Part shown: positions 16,996-26,668 of the stretch, piece after piece
Layout: every line of letters begins with the position of its first letter
How positions within the stretch are numbered: position 1 is the first letter of the stretch
Assembly (NCBI GenBank): GCA_964489955.1
Contig: CAZBAV010000006.1
Location: 1 to 64,000, forward strand
Direction of reading: 5' to 3'
From: Leadbetterella sp964489955
Lineage (GTDB): Bacteria; Bacteroidota; Bacteroidia; Cytophagales; Spirosomataceae
Length of the DNA: 64,000 nucleotides
Notes under the pieces: model-generated
The model's input: only the letters and a program-made list of their open reading frames with translations
Databases searched by the model: none
What the model was told of the DNA's origin: nothing
Program-made: the position numbers and the translations under genes

Positions 16996-18858
16996 TTAGT
17001 CTAAAACAAATTCTTCTTTCCAGTTGTCTTTTTCTTGCCATTCCGGCTGCTCTTTCTTGTTGAAAATGTAGTTTCCAACAACCAAATAGTCCATTTCTGT
17101 ACGCATAAAACACCTGTACGCATCATTTGGAGTCATTACTATAGGTTCTCCACGCACGTTAAAGGATGTATTAATAACTACGCCGGTACCTGTAAGTTTT
17201 TTGAACTCTGTAATAAGTTCATGGTATCTTGGGTTAGTTTCTTGGTGCACAGTTTGTATCCTGGCAGAATAGTCAATATGGGTAATAGATGGTAGCTCCG
17301 ACCGTAAATGATAAAGTTTATCCCTTAGATTTAAGTCATCGTATCCTTCCGGTAGCTCTTTTTTAATCTTATCTGCTACCGGGTGTACCAATAGCATATA
17401 AGGAGAGATTCCATCATAATCAAAAAACTCTGTAACGTCGCTCTCTAATACGGAAGGTGCAAAAGGCCTGAAAGATTCACGATACTTTATCTTAAGGTTA
17501 AGCTTTCTCTGCATTTCAGGGCTTCTTGGGTCGCCTAAGATACTTCTTCCACCCAATGCTCTTGGACCAAATTCCATTTTTCCTTGTACCCAACCTACTA
17601 CGTTGTCTTTAGATAGCACATTGGCCGCTTGCTCTGCTAACTTCTGGAAGTCTGTATAGTACGTATATTTGGCGTCGTATTTTTTAGCCATTAGCTCTAC
17701 ATCCAGATCGCTGAAAGTTGGTCCTAAGTAAGAACCTTTCATAGCGTCCATGGTGTAGTCAATCTTGCGGTCGTTTTTATAATAGATATAGTGTGCTGCC
17801 AAAGCCGCACCTAAAGCTCCACCTGCATCACCCGCTGCTGGCTGTATGAAAACGTTTTTGAAAATACCGGATTTCTGTAGTTTACCGTTAGAAACACAGT
17901 TAAGAGCCACTCCACCGGCTAAACAAAGGTTCTCGCTACCGGTAAGTTTTTTGGCTTCTTGAGCCATTAAATGGACAGCTTCTTCAGTAATTTGCTGTAT
18001 AGCCAATCCTAAATTACAGTGTTGCTGCAAGAGTTCATCTTCTGGTTTACGTGTTTTGAAACCAAACAAGGCTTCCCATTTAGACTCATTTACCATCTTA
18101 AGTCCAGTGGCGTAATCAAAATAGTCTTGATTTAACCATATAGAGCCGTCTTCCTTAAGTGATATAAGATGGGTTTTAATGGTATCTACGTATTTTTTAA
18201 TATCCGGAGAGCTTGGGTTTCCATAAGGTGCAAGACCCATTAGTTTGTACTCTCCTGAGTTTACCCTAAAGCCTAAGAAGTAAGTAAAGGCAGAATATAA
18301 AAGGCCTAAAGAATGCGGGAAATGCATTTCTTTAAGGATAGTTATGTTGTTTTTTTGGCCATGACAAAGCGAAACGGTAGCCCACTCGCCCACGCCATCT
18401 ATAGTTAATATAGCCGAATCTTCGTAAGGTGACGGATAATAAGCACTTGCTGCATGAGAAAGGTGATGCTCAGGAAAAAGAAGCTTAGTTTTCTTTTTAT
18501 CGTATGTACCTATTTTTTCTAATTCCTCATTTATTAGTCTTTTGAGGAACATTTTCTCTTTAATCCAAACTGGGATGGCTGTAATAAAAGAGCGTATCCC
18601 CTTAGGAGCGAAAGCATAATACGTCTCTAGTAACCTTTCGAACTTCAAAAGAGGTTTGTCGTAAAAGACAATAGCATCTAGGTCCTTAAGTTCAAGACCA
18701 GCATACTCCAAACAAAAATTGATGGCATTGGTCGGAAAACCGGGATCGTGTTTTTTCCTGGTAAATCTTTCTTCTTGTGCTGCTGCTATGATTTCACCGT
18801 TTACAACAATTGACGCTGCTGAGTCATGATAGAAAGCTGAAATTCCCAGAATTTTCAT
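16996..18858 (-). CDS. NodU/TobZ-family O-carbamoyltransferase (SxtI-like)
   Basis: This is a 620-residue enzyme that transfers a carbamoyl group from carbamoyl phosphate, through carbamoyl-adenylate, to a hydroxyl of a sugar or natural product. The Kae1-like N-terminal domain starts MKILGISAFYHDSAAS and has the metal/nucleotide histidines H131, H132 and H135 in EHHLSHAASAYY, then LTIDGVGEW. The C-terminal domain contains GPRALGGRSILGDPRS and RESFRPFAPSVL. It is full length. The neighbours DUF5989 and SxtJ form a conserved three-gene set. No polysaccharide or polyketide cluster is next to it, so the acceptor is unknown. A near-match -7 element (GATATTTG, 18891-18898) lies upstream. Confidence 0.9.
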   Translation of the reverse strand: MKILGISAFYHDSAASIVVNGEIIAAAQEERFTRKKHDPGFPTNAINFCLEYAGLELKDLDAIVFYDKPLLKFERLLETYYAFAPKGIRSFITAIPVWIKEKMFLKRLINEELEKIGTYDKKKTKLLFPEHHLSHAASAYYPSPYEDSAILTIDGVGEWATVSLCHGQKNNITILKEMHFPHSLGLLYSAFTYFLGFRVNSGEYKLMGLAPYGNPSSPDIKKYVDTIKTHLISLKEDGSIWLNQDYFDYATGLKMVNESKWEALFGFKTRKPEDELLQQHCNLGLAIQQITEEAVHLMAQEAKKLTGSENLCLAGGVALNCVSNGKLQKSGIFKNVFIQPAAGDAGGALGAALAAHYIYYKNDRKIDYTMDAMKGSYLGPTFSDLDVELMAKKYDAKYTYYTDFQKLAEQAANVLSKDNVVGWVQGKMEFGPRALGGRSILGDPRSPEMQRKLNLKIKYRESFRPFAPSVLESDVTEFFDYDGISPYMLLVHPVADKIKKELPEGYDDLNLRDKLYHLRSELPSITHIDYSARIQTVHQETNPRYHELITEFKKLTGTGVVINTSFNVRGEPIVMTPNDAYRCFMRTEMDYLVVGNYIFNKKEQPEWQEKDNWKEEFVLD

Positions 18859-19079
18859 TTATTAAGCTTTAATATAGAGAAAAATGTCCGCAAATATCAG
18901 TGAAAATTATAAGAAAAAAAAATTATAGGGGTTCTCAAATTAGGGTAGTAGGATTAAATATTGGAAAGTTAACAATTGGGAGGATATGTAGTTATTGGTC
19001 TACTGCCCATGAGATTTTATGAAAGAATGTTTTTTAGAGAAGATACTTTTACTCCTATTTTTTTCGAAAAGTTTAACCG

Positions 19080-19087
19080 TATATTTG
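19080..19087 (+). promoter_or_regulatory. Bacteroidota -7 promoter element for the Hsp70-like gene
   Basis: TATATTTG is an exact match 19 nt upstream of the ATG at 19107; a T-rich stretch, TTTTTTTCG, stands at about the -33 position. Confidence 0.55.
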
Positions 19088-19106
19088 CGGCCTTTTTAAC
19101 ATTTTT

Positions 19107-20372
19107 ATGGCAAATATTCTTTACGGTATTGATTTTGGTACCTCTAATTCGGCGGTTTCTATTATTGATTTAGACACGAACCAAATTCTTCAGACTTTCA
19201 GTATTCCTTCGGTTTTGTATTTCCCCCAAAATCTAGGCCCCAATGATAAAGAAAGGGTAATAGTAGGGCATCATGCGGTAGAAAAATATGTGAATGACGG
19301 TATGAAAGGCCGTTTTATGAAGTCTATAAAAAGGATTTTGTCTAATAAAAGTTTTCATGATACGCTGATTAATGGTGTGAGATATGATGCACCTGGTTTA
19401 GTGGCTTTGCTTTTGAAGCAATTAAAAAAAAACTCTGACGAATTTGTAGGCCAAGATGTACAGAAGGTGGTTTTGGGAAGACCTGTATTTTTTGACGATG
19501 ATGATGCAGACAAAGACGCTTTGGCCCAGAAAAGATTACATGCAGCTGCTGTCTCTGCTGGGTTTTCTGAAATATACTTCCAGTTTGAGCCTATAGCGGC
19601 GGCCTTTACTTACGAGAAATCTATAAATCAGAAGCAACGCGTTTTAGTGGCCGATTTAGGTGGTGGAACCACCGACTTTACTTACATGGAGCTGGATCCC
19701 GTAAAACAAAATAGTAGCGATAGGAGAGGGGATATTCTTGCCACGGGTGGTATTTATATTGGAGGAGATTCTTTTGACTCGGCTTTTATGTGGACTGTAG
19801 GTACCCCAAAGTTTGGTCGTGGGGTAAAATATGAAGGAACTCCGGGGAAGTTTTTCGATTTACCTTTAAATCTGTTTCTGAATATTTCTTCCTGGGAGCG
19901 GATGATATTCTTTAACAGTGTAAAAGTGTTGCAGGACTTGAAAAGATATTATTTTCAATCAAAGAACAATCCATATCTTAAGAACCTAATGACACTCATT
20001 GAAAATAACCTGGGTTATAGTGTCTTTAGGGAAATTGAGAAAGTGAAAATTGATTTATCCGAAGAAGAAGCAACTCGGTTTACTTTCCAAAAAGACGGGA
20101 TAGAGATTGACGAAGAAATTGGATTAAATGACTACGATGAGATACTTAATCCCGATTTGGAGAAAATTAATAACTATGTGGAACGGTTTCTGAGCGAGAA
20201 TAACATAGCTACAGAAGACGTGAATAGTGTTTTTCTTACAGGTGGTACCTCTTTGGTTCCGGCCGTGCAAAACATATTTAAAAAGCGTTTTGGTGAGGAG
20301 AAAATACACTCAGGAGATAATTTTATAAGTGTAGCCAATGGTTTGGCTTTCAGTCATTATTTGGTTGGATAA
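19107..20372 (+). CDS. YegD-like Hsp70 family protein
   Basis: The 421-residue protein has the actin/Hsp70 ATPase fold with no separate substrate-binding domain. The phosphate-1 loop GIDFGTSNSA is at 7-16, phosphate-2 DLGGGTTD at 183-190, and the adenosine motif TGGTSLVP near 378. Length and architecture match E. coli YegD rather than DnaK (about 640). YegD-type proteins are putative chaperone-like ATPases of unknown client. It is expressed from its own promoter and transcribed away from the carbamoyltransferase module, with the SGNH hydrolase 406 nt downstream on the same strand. The family call is secure and the role unknown. Confidence 0.88.
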   Translation: MANILYGIDFGTSNSAVSIIDLDTNQILQTFSIPSVLYFPQNLGPNDKERVIVGHHAVEKYVNDGMKGRFMKSIKRILSNKSFHDTLINGVRYDAPGLVALLLKQLKKNSDEFVGQDVQKVVLGRPVFFDDDDADKDALAQKRLHAAAVSAGFSEIYFQFEPIAAAFTYEKSINQKQRVLVADLGGGTTDFTYMELDPVKQNSSDRRGDILATGGIYIGGDSFDSAFMWTVGTPKFGRGVKYEGTPGKFFDLPLNLFLNISSWERMIFFNSVKVLQDLKRYYFQSKNNPYLKNLMTLIENNLGYSVFREIEKVKIDLSEEEATRFTFQKDGIEIDEEIGLNDYDEILNPDLEKINNYVERFLSENNIATEDVNSVFLTGGTSLVPAVQNIFKKRFGEEKIHSGDNFISVANGLAFSHYLVG

Positions 20373-20778
20373 ACCATCGTCTTTTTTCGGAGTTTGTAGC
20401 TGTAGTTAACTTCAGTGATTATGAGTGTAATATAAAGAATAAGTGCTTAATTTTAAACCACATAGAAGCAATGGGGATTCAGTTGACATAAGACATGCAA
20501 GCATGTTTCATACAGCTATTGTGTTAAAAATTAATTTTTCTACGTCTTCTTTTCCTATTTATACTTATTTGGTTAAAAAATAATCGTTAAGAAAACTACA
20601 GCCGAGTTTATCTATAAGAGAGGGTCTTTTGCAGGAATAGCTAGACAAGCCGCACCAAATCGGAAAAAATGATATTTTCTTGGTTTGTCCCGGCAAATGG
20701 TGCAATTTTCTATATTTGCAGAGATAATATATTGAGGAGTAATCCTATAAAGAATACAAATAGTTAAAAACCAGAAAA
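20373..20778. other. 406-nt intergenic region with promoter and small inverted repeat
   Basis: No coding potential is seen. It contains ACATGC-aa-GCATGT (20493-20506), a perfect 6-bp inverted repeat that could be an operator, and the SGNH promoter element near its right end. No terminator is obvious after the Hsp70-like gene. Confidence 0.6.
20711..20718 (+). promoter_or_regulatory. Bacteroidota -7 promoter element for the SGNH hydrolase gene
   Basis: TATATTTG is an exact match; TTTG at 20684-20687 is a candidate -33 box with a slightly long 23-nt spacer. The leader would be about 54 nt. Confidence 0.55.
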
Positions 20779-22176
20779 ATGAACTGGAAAAAAATACGTA
20801 AATCTTCCCTTACATTACTCTTGCTTAGTCCCTTAGTACTTTATTTTTTGGTATGGGTTTATGATGCCTTAAAGGGGGGGGGAGATGGTATTATTGCAGA
20901 ATGGTATTATCACCGGGTTTTTATCCGTATTTTACTTTTGGTGTTCTTCTTTGGTGCCTTGGTATTTGGTATAAGGCGGCTAGGTAAAGGTGCACGTGTG
21001 GTGCTTTACAATGTCTTTATTTTTGCTGTATTGGTGGCCTTGGCTGAGGCGGGAGCATTTTTATACTCGGTTTTTTTGAAAAAGGAAGCCAAGTTGCCTT
21101 CACATATATTAGTGTATGATAATCCGGAATTTATTCCGATTTCCCTTGAAAAAGATAGGATGTGGGGTGACCTGAGTGATTCCGTGGGCAGATGGAGGAT
21201 TCCTAATAAAGAGGTTTCGCATGTACGGTGTAGTGACAGTGCAGATATTGTGTATAGTACTAATGCCATCGGTAGTCGTGATCGCCAGCGTTTGCAGTCG
21301 GGAGTAGGTAGGGTAATTTTCTTGGGCGATTCTTTTATAGAAGATTTCCTTTCTAAGCAAGAAAGTATGGTGAGTAAATTATTGGAAGATAGCACTAAGA
21401 TAGAACACTTGAATTTCGGTATAACGGGAGCAAACCCTACGGCCTACTACATGATTTATAAACACTTGGCTAAACCGAATTTTGAACATAGCAAGTTAAT
21501 GGTAGGTGTGTTTCCACGAAATGATTTCGAGACTTTTGATTCGCCTGTTAGTTCCGCTTTTTTAGACCAGCCAATGTATAGACCTTTTTGGTCTAAGGAA
21601 GGTAACTTAAAATATACTTTGGCAGACCGTAGGCAATCGTACGCGTACTTCTCTGACGGAGGAGAGAAGGAAAGACTGCGGCTTACCCGGGACTCGGTGT
21701 ATAAAGCTCAAAGTTTCGGGCGGAAGATATTGTTAGAACTTCAAACCAACTCGTATTTGTATAACATTATTTCTCAGAAGGGCTATGAACTGGCTGTAAA
21801 GAGGTATCTGGAGAATTATGTTGGAGAATATGAAAAACCAGATTGGGGTTCGGACAAGACATATGAATTTGTGAAGAGTTTTGATAAAATCTCTGAAGAG
21901 ACGGGGCAAATGCCTAAACTCTACATTATTATCCCAGACCGAAACGACATTAACAAGTTTAAAGCCAACGGAGTAAATAATTTTACGCCATTTATGAAAG
22001 AGCGGTATGCTAAGCACAATGTACAGTTTATAGATTTAATGGTGCTTTTTGCTTCTTTAAAGAATCCGGAAGACTATTTTATCTCTTGTGATGGACACTG
22101 GAACGAAGCGGGTAACAGACTTGTAGCAGACTATATTCTGGGGCATCCCGAATATAAGTCATTTATGGCAAAGTAG
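20779..22176 (+). CDS. Membrane-anchored SGNH/GDSL-type hydrolase
   Basis: This is a 465-residue protein. Three hydrophobic helices (about 10-28, 48-66, 75-98) tether it to the inner membrane. The rest is an SGNH fold: the catalytic-serine block FLGDSFIED with Ser185, a Gly in NFGITGANPT, and the C-terminal CDGHWNEAGN with Asp438 and His440. Enzymes of this class act as esterases or acyl/carbamoyl-type transferases on sugars and lipids. SGNH proteins of this architecture are, as I recall, often next to SxtJ/carbamoyltransferase genes; here it lies 2 kb away, so a shared pathway is plausible. It ends at a hairpin terminator. Confidence 0.8.
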   Translation: MNWKKIRKSSLTLLLLSPLVLYFLVWVYDALKGGGDGIIAEWYYHRVFIRILLLVFFFGALVFGIRRLGKGARVVLYNVFIFAVLVALAEAGAFLYSVFLKKEAKLPSHILVYDNPEFIPISLEKDRMWGDLSDSVGRWRIPNKEVSHVRCSDSADIVYSTNAIGSRDRQRLQSGVGRVIFLGDSFIEDFLSKQESMVSKLLEDSTKIEHLNFGITGANPTAYYMIYKHLAKPNFEHSKLMVGVFPRNDFETFDSPVSSAFLDQPMYRPFWSKEGNLKYTLADRRQSYAYFSDGGEKERLRLTRDSVYKAQSFGRKILLELQTNSYLYNIISQKGYELAVKRYLENYVGEYEKPDWGSDKTYEFVKSFDKISEETGQMPKLYIIIPDRNDINKFKANGVNNFTPFMKERYAKHNVQFIDLMVLFASLKNPEDYFISCDGHWNEAGNRLVADYILGHPEYKSFMAK

Positions 22177-22210
22177 GGGTAAGATATGTACCTTACCCCA
22201 TTCGTTTTTT
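22176..22210 (+). terminator. Terminator after the SGNH hydrolase gene
   Basis: GGGGTAAG and CTTACCCC form an 8-bp stem with an 8-nt loop beginning at the last base of the stop codon, followed by ATTCG and T6. The T-run overlaps the stop of the convergent gene. Confidence 0.75.
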
Positions 22211-24392
22211 AGTCACTTATAACTTCCAGATATCTTCCTAACCAATAGGGAAGGAGCCAAATATCACCGGCACTATGTTCTGTGCTTCCATTACTATTTA
22301 GCTTATCTAATCTAAACATGTTGGCGTTATGTCTTTGGATTGGTCGCTCGTCTGGCGGTAAAACTTCTTTTAATGTTTGAGTGCGGAAATTACTTTCTAA
22401 GTGTTCAACATCTTTTCTGTGCGAGTTTTTTATGTCCCAACTGATAAGGTCTAGCGGGTGCTCTTGCAGATACCAGATGGATTCTGCCAAGTCAAACTCC
22501 TGTATACCTGTTATGGCCGAGAAAAGATTCCAGAGTCCATCTTTTTCAGGGCGTTCAGCCTGCCAATGGTCAATAATGGAAGCTTTGAACTTCTCCTTCA
22601 ACTCATCAGTAAAAGCATACCTGTATAAGCCCCAATAGCCCAAGAAATACATTTCGTCATCTGAATGGTTCCAAGCAGAAGACATGTTTTTTGCGTGAGC
22701 ATCTGCATTTGCGTCTGCTTTGCCAATTTCGCTCATCGGACGCATGAGATTCTCGAGATATCCGTGCTTATCCATCAGTTCAAATGCTTTTTGCTTGTAT
22801 TTTTCTTTTTTTGTGAAGTGATAAGCCGTTTGCAGCATAGCCACAATGTTAGACGAGTTAAGCTTCCTGTCGCCCACATTTTTTGGGAAGTGGTTTACAT
22901 ATTCGGGATGCCATTTTCCCCATTCTGTAGGTTTACCATCAAAATCAACGAGATACATATTGTTTTTTAAGATATGGCTCATGAGCGTATCTATGAGGGT
23001 AATAGCTCTGGTTTTAAGGTCATGGTCATCTATAAGTTCGGCCATGGCACCGTATACAAATATATGACCTATGGCTTCATCACTGCTTGTGGTGGACTTC
23101 CAGTCCCATTCTGGGTCTTTGGCGTGTTGCCAACGGTGTGGGTCGGCCAGCTGATTAATAAACCCACTCCTTTCGAAAGACCTTGCCGGGAAGCCCGGTA
23201 CAGGATTTACAGAGAAGAGTCGTTCCATGGCATCAAGGGATTCTCGACAGTTTTGGAGGGCTTCGTCACTTTTGGTAACAGCATATCTAAAGACTTCTGC
23301 TCCTAAATACATTGATGTCCATAGTCCGTCGTTATCGGAGTCTGAAAGATAGCCGGTAGCTATGTTGCCGTGTACCATACCAGAAAGGGAAGAGTTAAAA
23401 CCGTTACGGATATGGCGGCTTCGTACTTGTTGGTCAAAATAGGCTGCTTTTTCAGCCAAGGTCATTTGTTTGAAATAGATTTGTCCCAAACCGTTTTTGG
23501 TAAGTACAAGTACAGAATTATTTGGCCCTTTGGATATAGATATTACTTCATTGGAAGGCAACCATCTTTCACCGTAGTAGTAGTCAAATTTCTTTTGGGA
23601 ATTGGTTACAAACGCACCCTCTGTGGTACCAAACCATATTCTCCCATCAATAACCTTTATTGCCGTTATATTATTAGACGGAAGTTTATCGTAATGAGTA
23701 GACTGCTTGCTGTATGTGTTATAATGTATGTAGCCATTGTTTGTGCCAATGTATAGATTATAACCGTCTTTACTTATGTCAAAAGCCGTAAAATTGCTTC
23801 CTTCTACTACTTTTTGAAGTTTGGGATTCTGGATAGTGGCTTTATATACACCGTCTTTTTTCAGTAACCAGAAGGTGTTTCCTGCAGAAGTGACGTCTAT
23901 GATTTTCGCTGCAGAGTTGTCTCCCGTATGGAGTACTTTATCCTTGTTGAGGATGCTGTATTGTGAGCCATTGGAAACCATAAAGGTAAAATCTTGTCCT
24001 CCAGCAATTTTGTTTACTCCATTTATAGGAAGTTTTATAAATAGTTTTCCTGCCCAGGCATGCGAAAAAATGTGTGACTGGTCTGTATAAACAAACTGAT
24101 CATTGTACTGTATAATGCTGCCAATTTTCTTTGGGGAAGATGTACGATGTCTTTTAGAAGGCACCAAAACACCCGGTTCTAAAAATTGTCCGTTATGTGG
24201 ACTTTCTATTCCGTTTTTGGTAAGCACTTCTATGTTTAGATTACGGTCTGCTGCCACGGCTATGGCATCTGTGTTTTTATCAAAATAGTACTTTACGCTA
24301 AAATCTTGGGTAAAAGGGATATCCCTATGTACAGGTTGCTGGGCAAACCCAAAATGGCTAAAAAGAACAAAAATAAGAGTAAGGTATTTCAT
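22209..24392 (-). CDS. Large secreted beta-propeller/helical protein of unknown function
   Basis: This is a 727-residue protein with a clear signal peptide (ends FGFAQ). Residues 40-320 are short beta-rich repeats of the propeller type, with segments such as TAFDISKDGYNLYIGTNNG and GRIWFGTTEGAFV that resemble two-component-regulator propeller blades. The second half is helical with regularly spaced aromatic residues and His (WNHSDDEMYFLGYWGLYRYA, then WQEHPLDLISWD), suggesting an alpha/alpha-toroid like many glycan-active enzymes. I cannot name a catalytic family. It is the last gene of an operon with a sialidase-like enzyme, a YdjC deacetylase and a BASS transporter, which suggests a secreted glycan-processing role. 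Confidence 0.55.
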   Translation of the reverse strand: MKYLTLIFVLFSHFGFAQQPVHRDIPFTQDFSVKYYFDKNTDAIAVAADRNLNIEVLTKNGIESPHNGQFLEPGVLVPSKRHRTSSPKKIGSIIQYNDQFVYTDQSHIFSHAWAGKLFIKLPINGVNKIAGGQDFTFMVSNGSQYSILNKDKVLHTGDNSAAKIIDVTSAGNTFWLLKKDGVYKATIQNPKLQKVVEGSNFTAFDISKDGYNLYIGTNNGYIHYNTYSKQSTHYDKLPSNNITAIKVIDGRIWFGTTEGAFVTNSQKKFDYYYGERWLPSNEVISISKGPNNSVLVLTKNGLGQIYFKQMTLAEKAAYFDQQVRSRHIRNGFNSSLSGMVHGNIATGYLSDSDNDGLWTSMYLGAEVFRYAVTKSDEALQNCRESLDAMERLFSVNPVPGFPARSFERSGFINQLADPHRWQHAKDPEWDWKSTTSSDEAIGHIFVYGAMAELIDDHDLKTRAITLIDTLMSHILKNNMYLVDFDGKPTEWGKWHPEYVNHFPKNVGDRKLNSSNIVAMLQTAYHFTKKEKYKQKAFELMDKHGYLENLMRPMSEIGKADANADAHAKNMSSAWNHSDDEMYFLGYWGLYRYAFTDELKEKFKASIIDHWQAERPEKDGLWNLFSAITGIQEFDLAESIWYLQEHPLDLISWDIKNSHRKDVEHLESNFRTQTLKEVLPPDERPIQRHNANMFRLDKLNSNGSTEHSAGDIWLLPYWLGRYLEVISD

Positions 24393-24424
24393 CGCTTTTA
24401 ATTAGTTTATAGTTTGGTCTACAC

Positions 24425-25603
24425 TTATTTTGTCAGATTGCCGGGTTGCAATTTTAAGTATTTTATTGCCTTCTGATTACCCGCTAAAGCATAGGTGTAG
24501 GTGATATGTATGTGTCCGTCGCTAGACTGTATCATGGCAGGGTAGGAGTAGCCGTGTCCCGACTGCTTTGTACTGTTTTCCAGTTTATGTTTCCACTTCC
24601 ATGTTTTGCCTTCGTCATCAGATACGTAAAGACTAATAACATATCTGCCATCAGATACATCATTGCCCAGCAGTAACCAAATGCCATTTTTAAGAACCAG
24701 AGCCTCTACTGATGCAGTATTAGGGATGTCCGTCTTTTGCGATGCCGACCAAGACTTACCTAAATCTTTGGAGCTACTAATGTGCACCATTGTAGGGGCA
24801 TCTCCACTATCCCGCATATAGGCCACCAGTGTGCCGTCTTTCATTTGTGTCAAGGCAGGCTGTATTGGCCCTCTGCCTACTAGCGGAAGGCTGGGTTTCC
24901 ATGTGGCTCCATCATCATCTGAGATAGCCATAAGGCTCAGGTTATATCCATCTGAATAAAGTGGTAAAACAATCTTCTTATTGGGTAGAAGAAGTGGTTT
25001 TATGCGTGTCATCCAACCAAACGAGCGTTTTACCAGATCTGAGCTGGCATCTATTATTTGTTGGTCATAACTTTTTGCATATTCCGCCCAGCCATGCGTG
25101 TTTTTGGGTAAGTCTTTAAATTTGGCTTCTATTTCCTTTTGGAACTCCTCGCCCGGTTTTAGAAGGATATTGTCCTGCCAAGTCCAATTTGGTGCCAAAT
25201 CTTGGTTATAATCGAGTGTAGTGCGAACTCTCAAAACTGACCCTTCCCACTGGTTGGCTTGTACTGCAATCCATACCAAAAAGAGTTTCTTATCGTGGTT
25301 AAGGAAGAGTACAGGGTTACAATCAGGTAAATGTGGGGTGTCTGCCAGCTCGAAAGGATTACTCCATTTTTTTGCTCCCTTTTTTAACCGGGCACCCATG
25401 ATTTTTACGTCGTCAGACTTGCGTTCACCGCTGCCATGAAACCAAGCCACCAGTAGGTCGCCGTTCGGTAGCTCCACAATGGAACTACCATGGGTATGTT
25501 GTTCTTGTAAAGGAAATACAAGCTCCGATTTATCAAGTTTTAAGTTCTGTCCTACTGCCAGTTGGGCTAGTAGAATAAGAAAGGAAAGTTTTAAAAGTTT
25601 CAT
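24425..25603 (-). CDS. Sialidase-like exo-glycosidase (BNR/Asp-box propeller)
   Basis: The 392-residue protein has a signal peptide ending AVGQ. The body is a six-bladed propeller with at least three Asp-box motifs (SDDDGATW, SKDLGKSW, SDDEGKTW), the pattern of the exo-alpha-sialidase superfamily. It also has the early HGSSIVELPNGDLLVAWFHGSGER stretch typical of the BNR_2 group. True sialidases need an arginine triad, which I cannot confirm by eye, and this group includes enzymes with other substrates. It is third in the operon, 7 nt from the deacetylase gene. Predicted periplasmic or surface glycosidase; substrate open. Confidence 0.75.
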   Translation of the reverse strand: MKLLKLSFLILLAQLAVGQNLKLDKSELVFPLQEQHTHGSSIVELPNGDLLVAWFHGSGERKSDDVKIMGARLKKGAKKWSNPFELADTPHLPDCNPVLFLNHDKKLFLVWIAVQANQWEGSVLRVRTTLDYNQDLAPNWTWQDNILLKPGEEFQKEIEAKFKDLPKNTHGWAEYAKSYDQQIIDASSDLVKRSFGWMTRIKPLLLPNKKIVLPLYSDGYNLSLMAISDDDGATWKPSLPLVGRGPIQPALTQMKDGTLVAYMRDSGDAPTMVHISSSKDLGKSWSASQKTDIPNTASVEALVLKNGIWLLLGNDVSDGRYVISLYVSDDEGKTWKWKHKLENSTKQSGHGYSYPAMIQSSDGHIHITYTYALAGNQKAIKYLKLQPGNLTK

Positions 25604-25610
25604 TTGGGCA

Positions 25611-26657
25611 TTAGATTTTTTTTCTTCTTTCCATCAATTCCCTAAAAGTGGTAAGGATGATTCCATTTTTTTCTACGTAGCTTTTCAGCTCTTTGTCCAT
25701 CATAGACAACATATCAGCCTGTCTGGATCCACCAGAACCTGAAATGTGTTTAAAAGCATCTGTAATATCGCTGCTGTGTACTATGAGCATGGCTACACCC
25801 GGTTCCATGCGGTCTAGGATATCTATAAATTGCTTGGCTTTATACTTGCCCCAGGCCTCGGGAGTGGTCTTCCCTTTGGGTTTCCAGTCGCCACTAATAG
25901 TGTGCAGGTCGTCCAATACAGGTAAACCGGCTTTCCAGATCATTTCTCCGGTAGGTCGTGCCATTTTTACCAAATCCGGTACTGGTAACTGAGTATCTTT
26001 GTTCCATTTACCTTCATCTTTTAGTTTTTGTACGAGATCATTGTTTAGTGACTCTATAAGAAGTTTGTTGTTTCCGCCGGGAAACATAACTGGAATTTGG
26101 TGTTCAATACCCACTTTTATGTAGCGTTCTAGAAAAGCGGGGCTAGCAAAGAGCGTACCCATGTGGGAGTCCATGTGGGTAGGCTGTAATCCCATATCTA
26201 AAGCTCTTTTCAGTTGGGCCCGTATTTCTTTTTCAACTTCATCTGGAGAGGCATTAGCCACTACTTGTTCTACTGAGTGCCACATACAGCCTTCTTTATC
26301 GCATAAACCGGGTACGGCATCCTTACCGGCAAGTGGAGTCCAGCGGTAATCTTTCCACTCCGAAGTAAGTGTTAGATGCAATCCTGCATCATAGTCTACT
26401 TTGCTGTTTTGTACTTGTCTTATGAAACTTGCTGCCCATGGACAAGGCATCATTATACTACAAGATGTGGCTATACCGTGCTCTATTGACTTTAATGCTC
26501 CCATATTGGAAGAATAAGACATACCGCAATCATCTACGTGGAAAATAACTACTTTTTTCCCTTTGGGAAAGCCCAGTTTTTCTGCGTAGGTAGATTGTGC
26601 AGAAAGAGAAACACTAAATAGGATAAGTAATAGAAAAGAGAATGCTAGTTTTTTCAT
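25611..26657 (-). CDS. YdjC/ChbG/HpnK-family carbohydrate deacetylase
   Basis: The 348-residue protein has a signal peptide ending SLSAQ. It shows the family's metal-binding pattern: HVDDCG with Asp42/Asp43, GLHLTL with His94, and THMDSHMG with His161 and His165. ChbG removes an acetyl group from chitobiose, HpnK acts on hopanoid-linked N-acetylglucosamine, so deacetylation of an N-acetylated sugar or glycolipid is expected. Unlike ChbG it is exported. It lies between the BASS transporter (11 nt) and the sialidase-like gene (7 nt), so all are probably one transcript. Confidence 0.85.
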   Translation of the reverse strand: MKKLAFSFLLLILFSVSLSAQSTYAEKLGFPKGKKVVIFHVDDCGMSYSSNMGALKSIEHGIATSCSIMMPCPWAASFIRQVQNSKVDYDAGLHLTLTSEWKDYRWTPLAGKDAVPGLCDKEGCMWHSVEQVVANASPDEVEKEIRAQLKRALDMGLQPTHMDSHMGTLFASPAFLERYIKVGIEHQIPVMFPGGNNKLLIESLNNDLVQKLKDEGKWNKDTQLPVPDLVKMARPTGEMIWKAGLPVLDDLHTISGDWKPKGKTTPEAWGKYKAKQFIDILDRMEPGVAMLIVHSSDITDAFKHISGSGGSRQADMLSMMDKELKSYVEKNGIILTTFRELMERRKKI

Positions 26658-26668
26658 TTTAATATTTT

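Noticed and set aside
20493..20506. Inverted repeat ACATGC-aa-GCATGT as a terminator of the Hsp70-like gene
   Set aside because: The stem is short, is 120 nt past the stop and has no T-run; it is at most an operator candidate.
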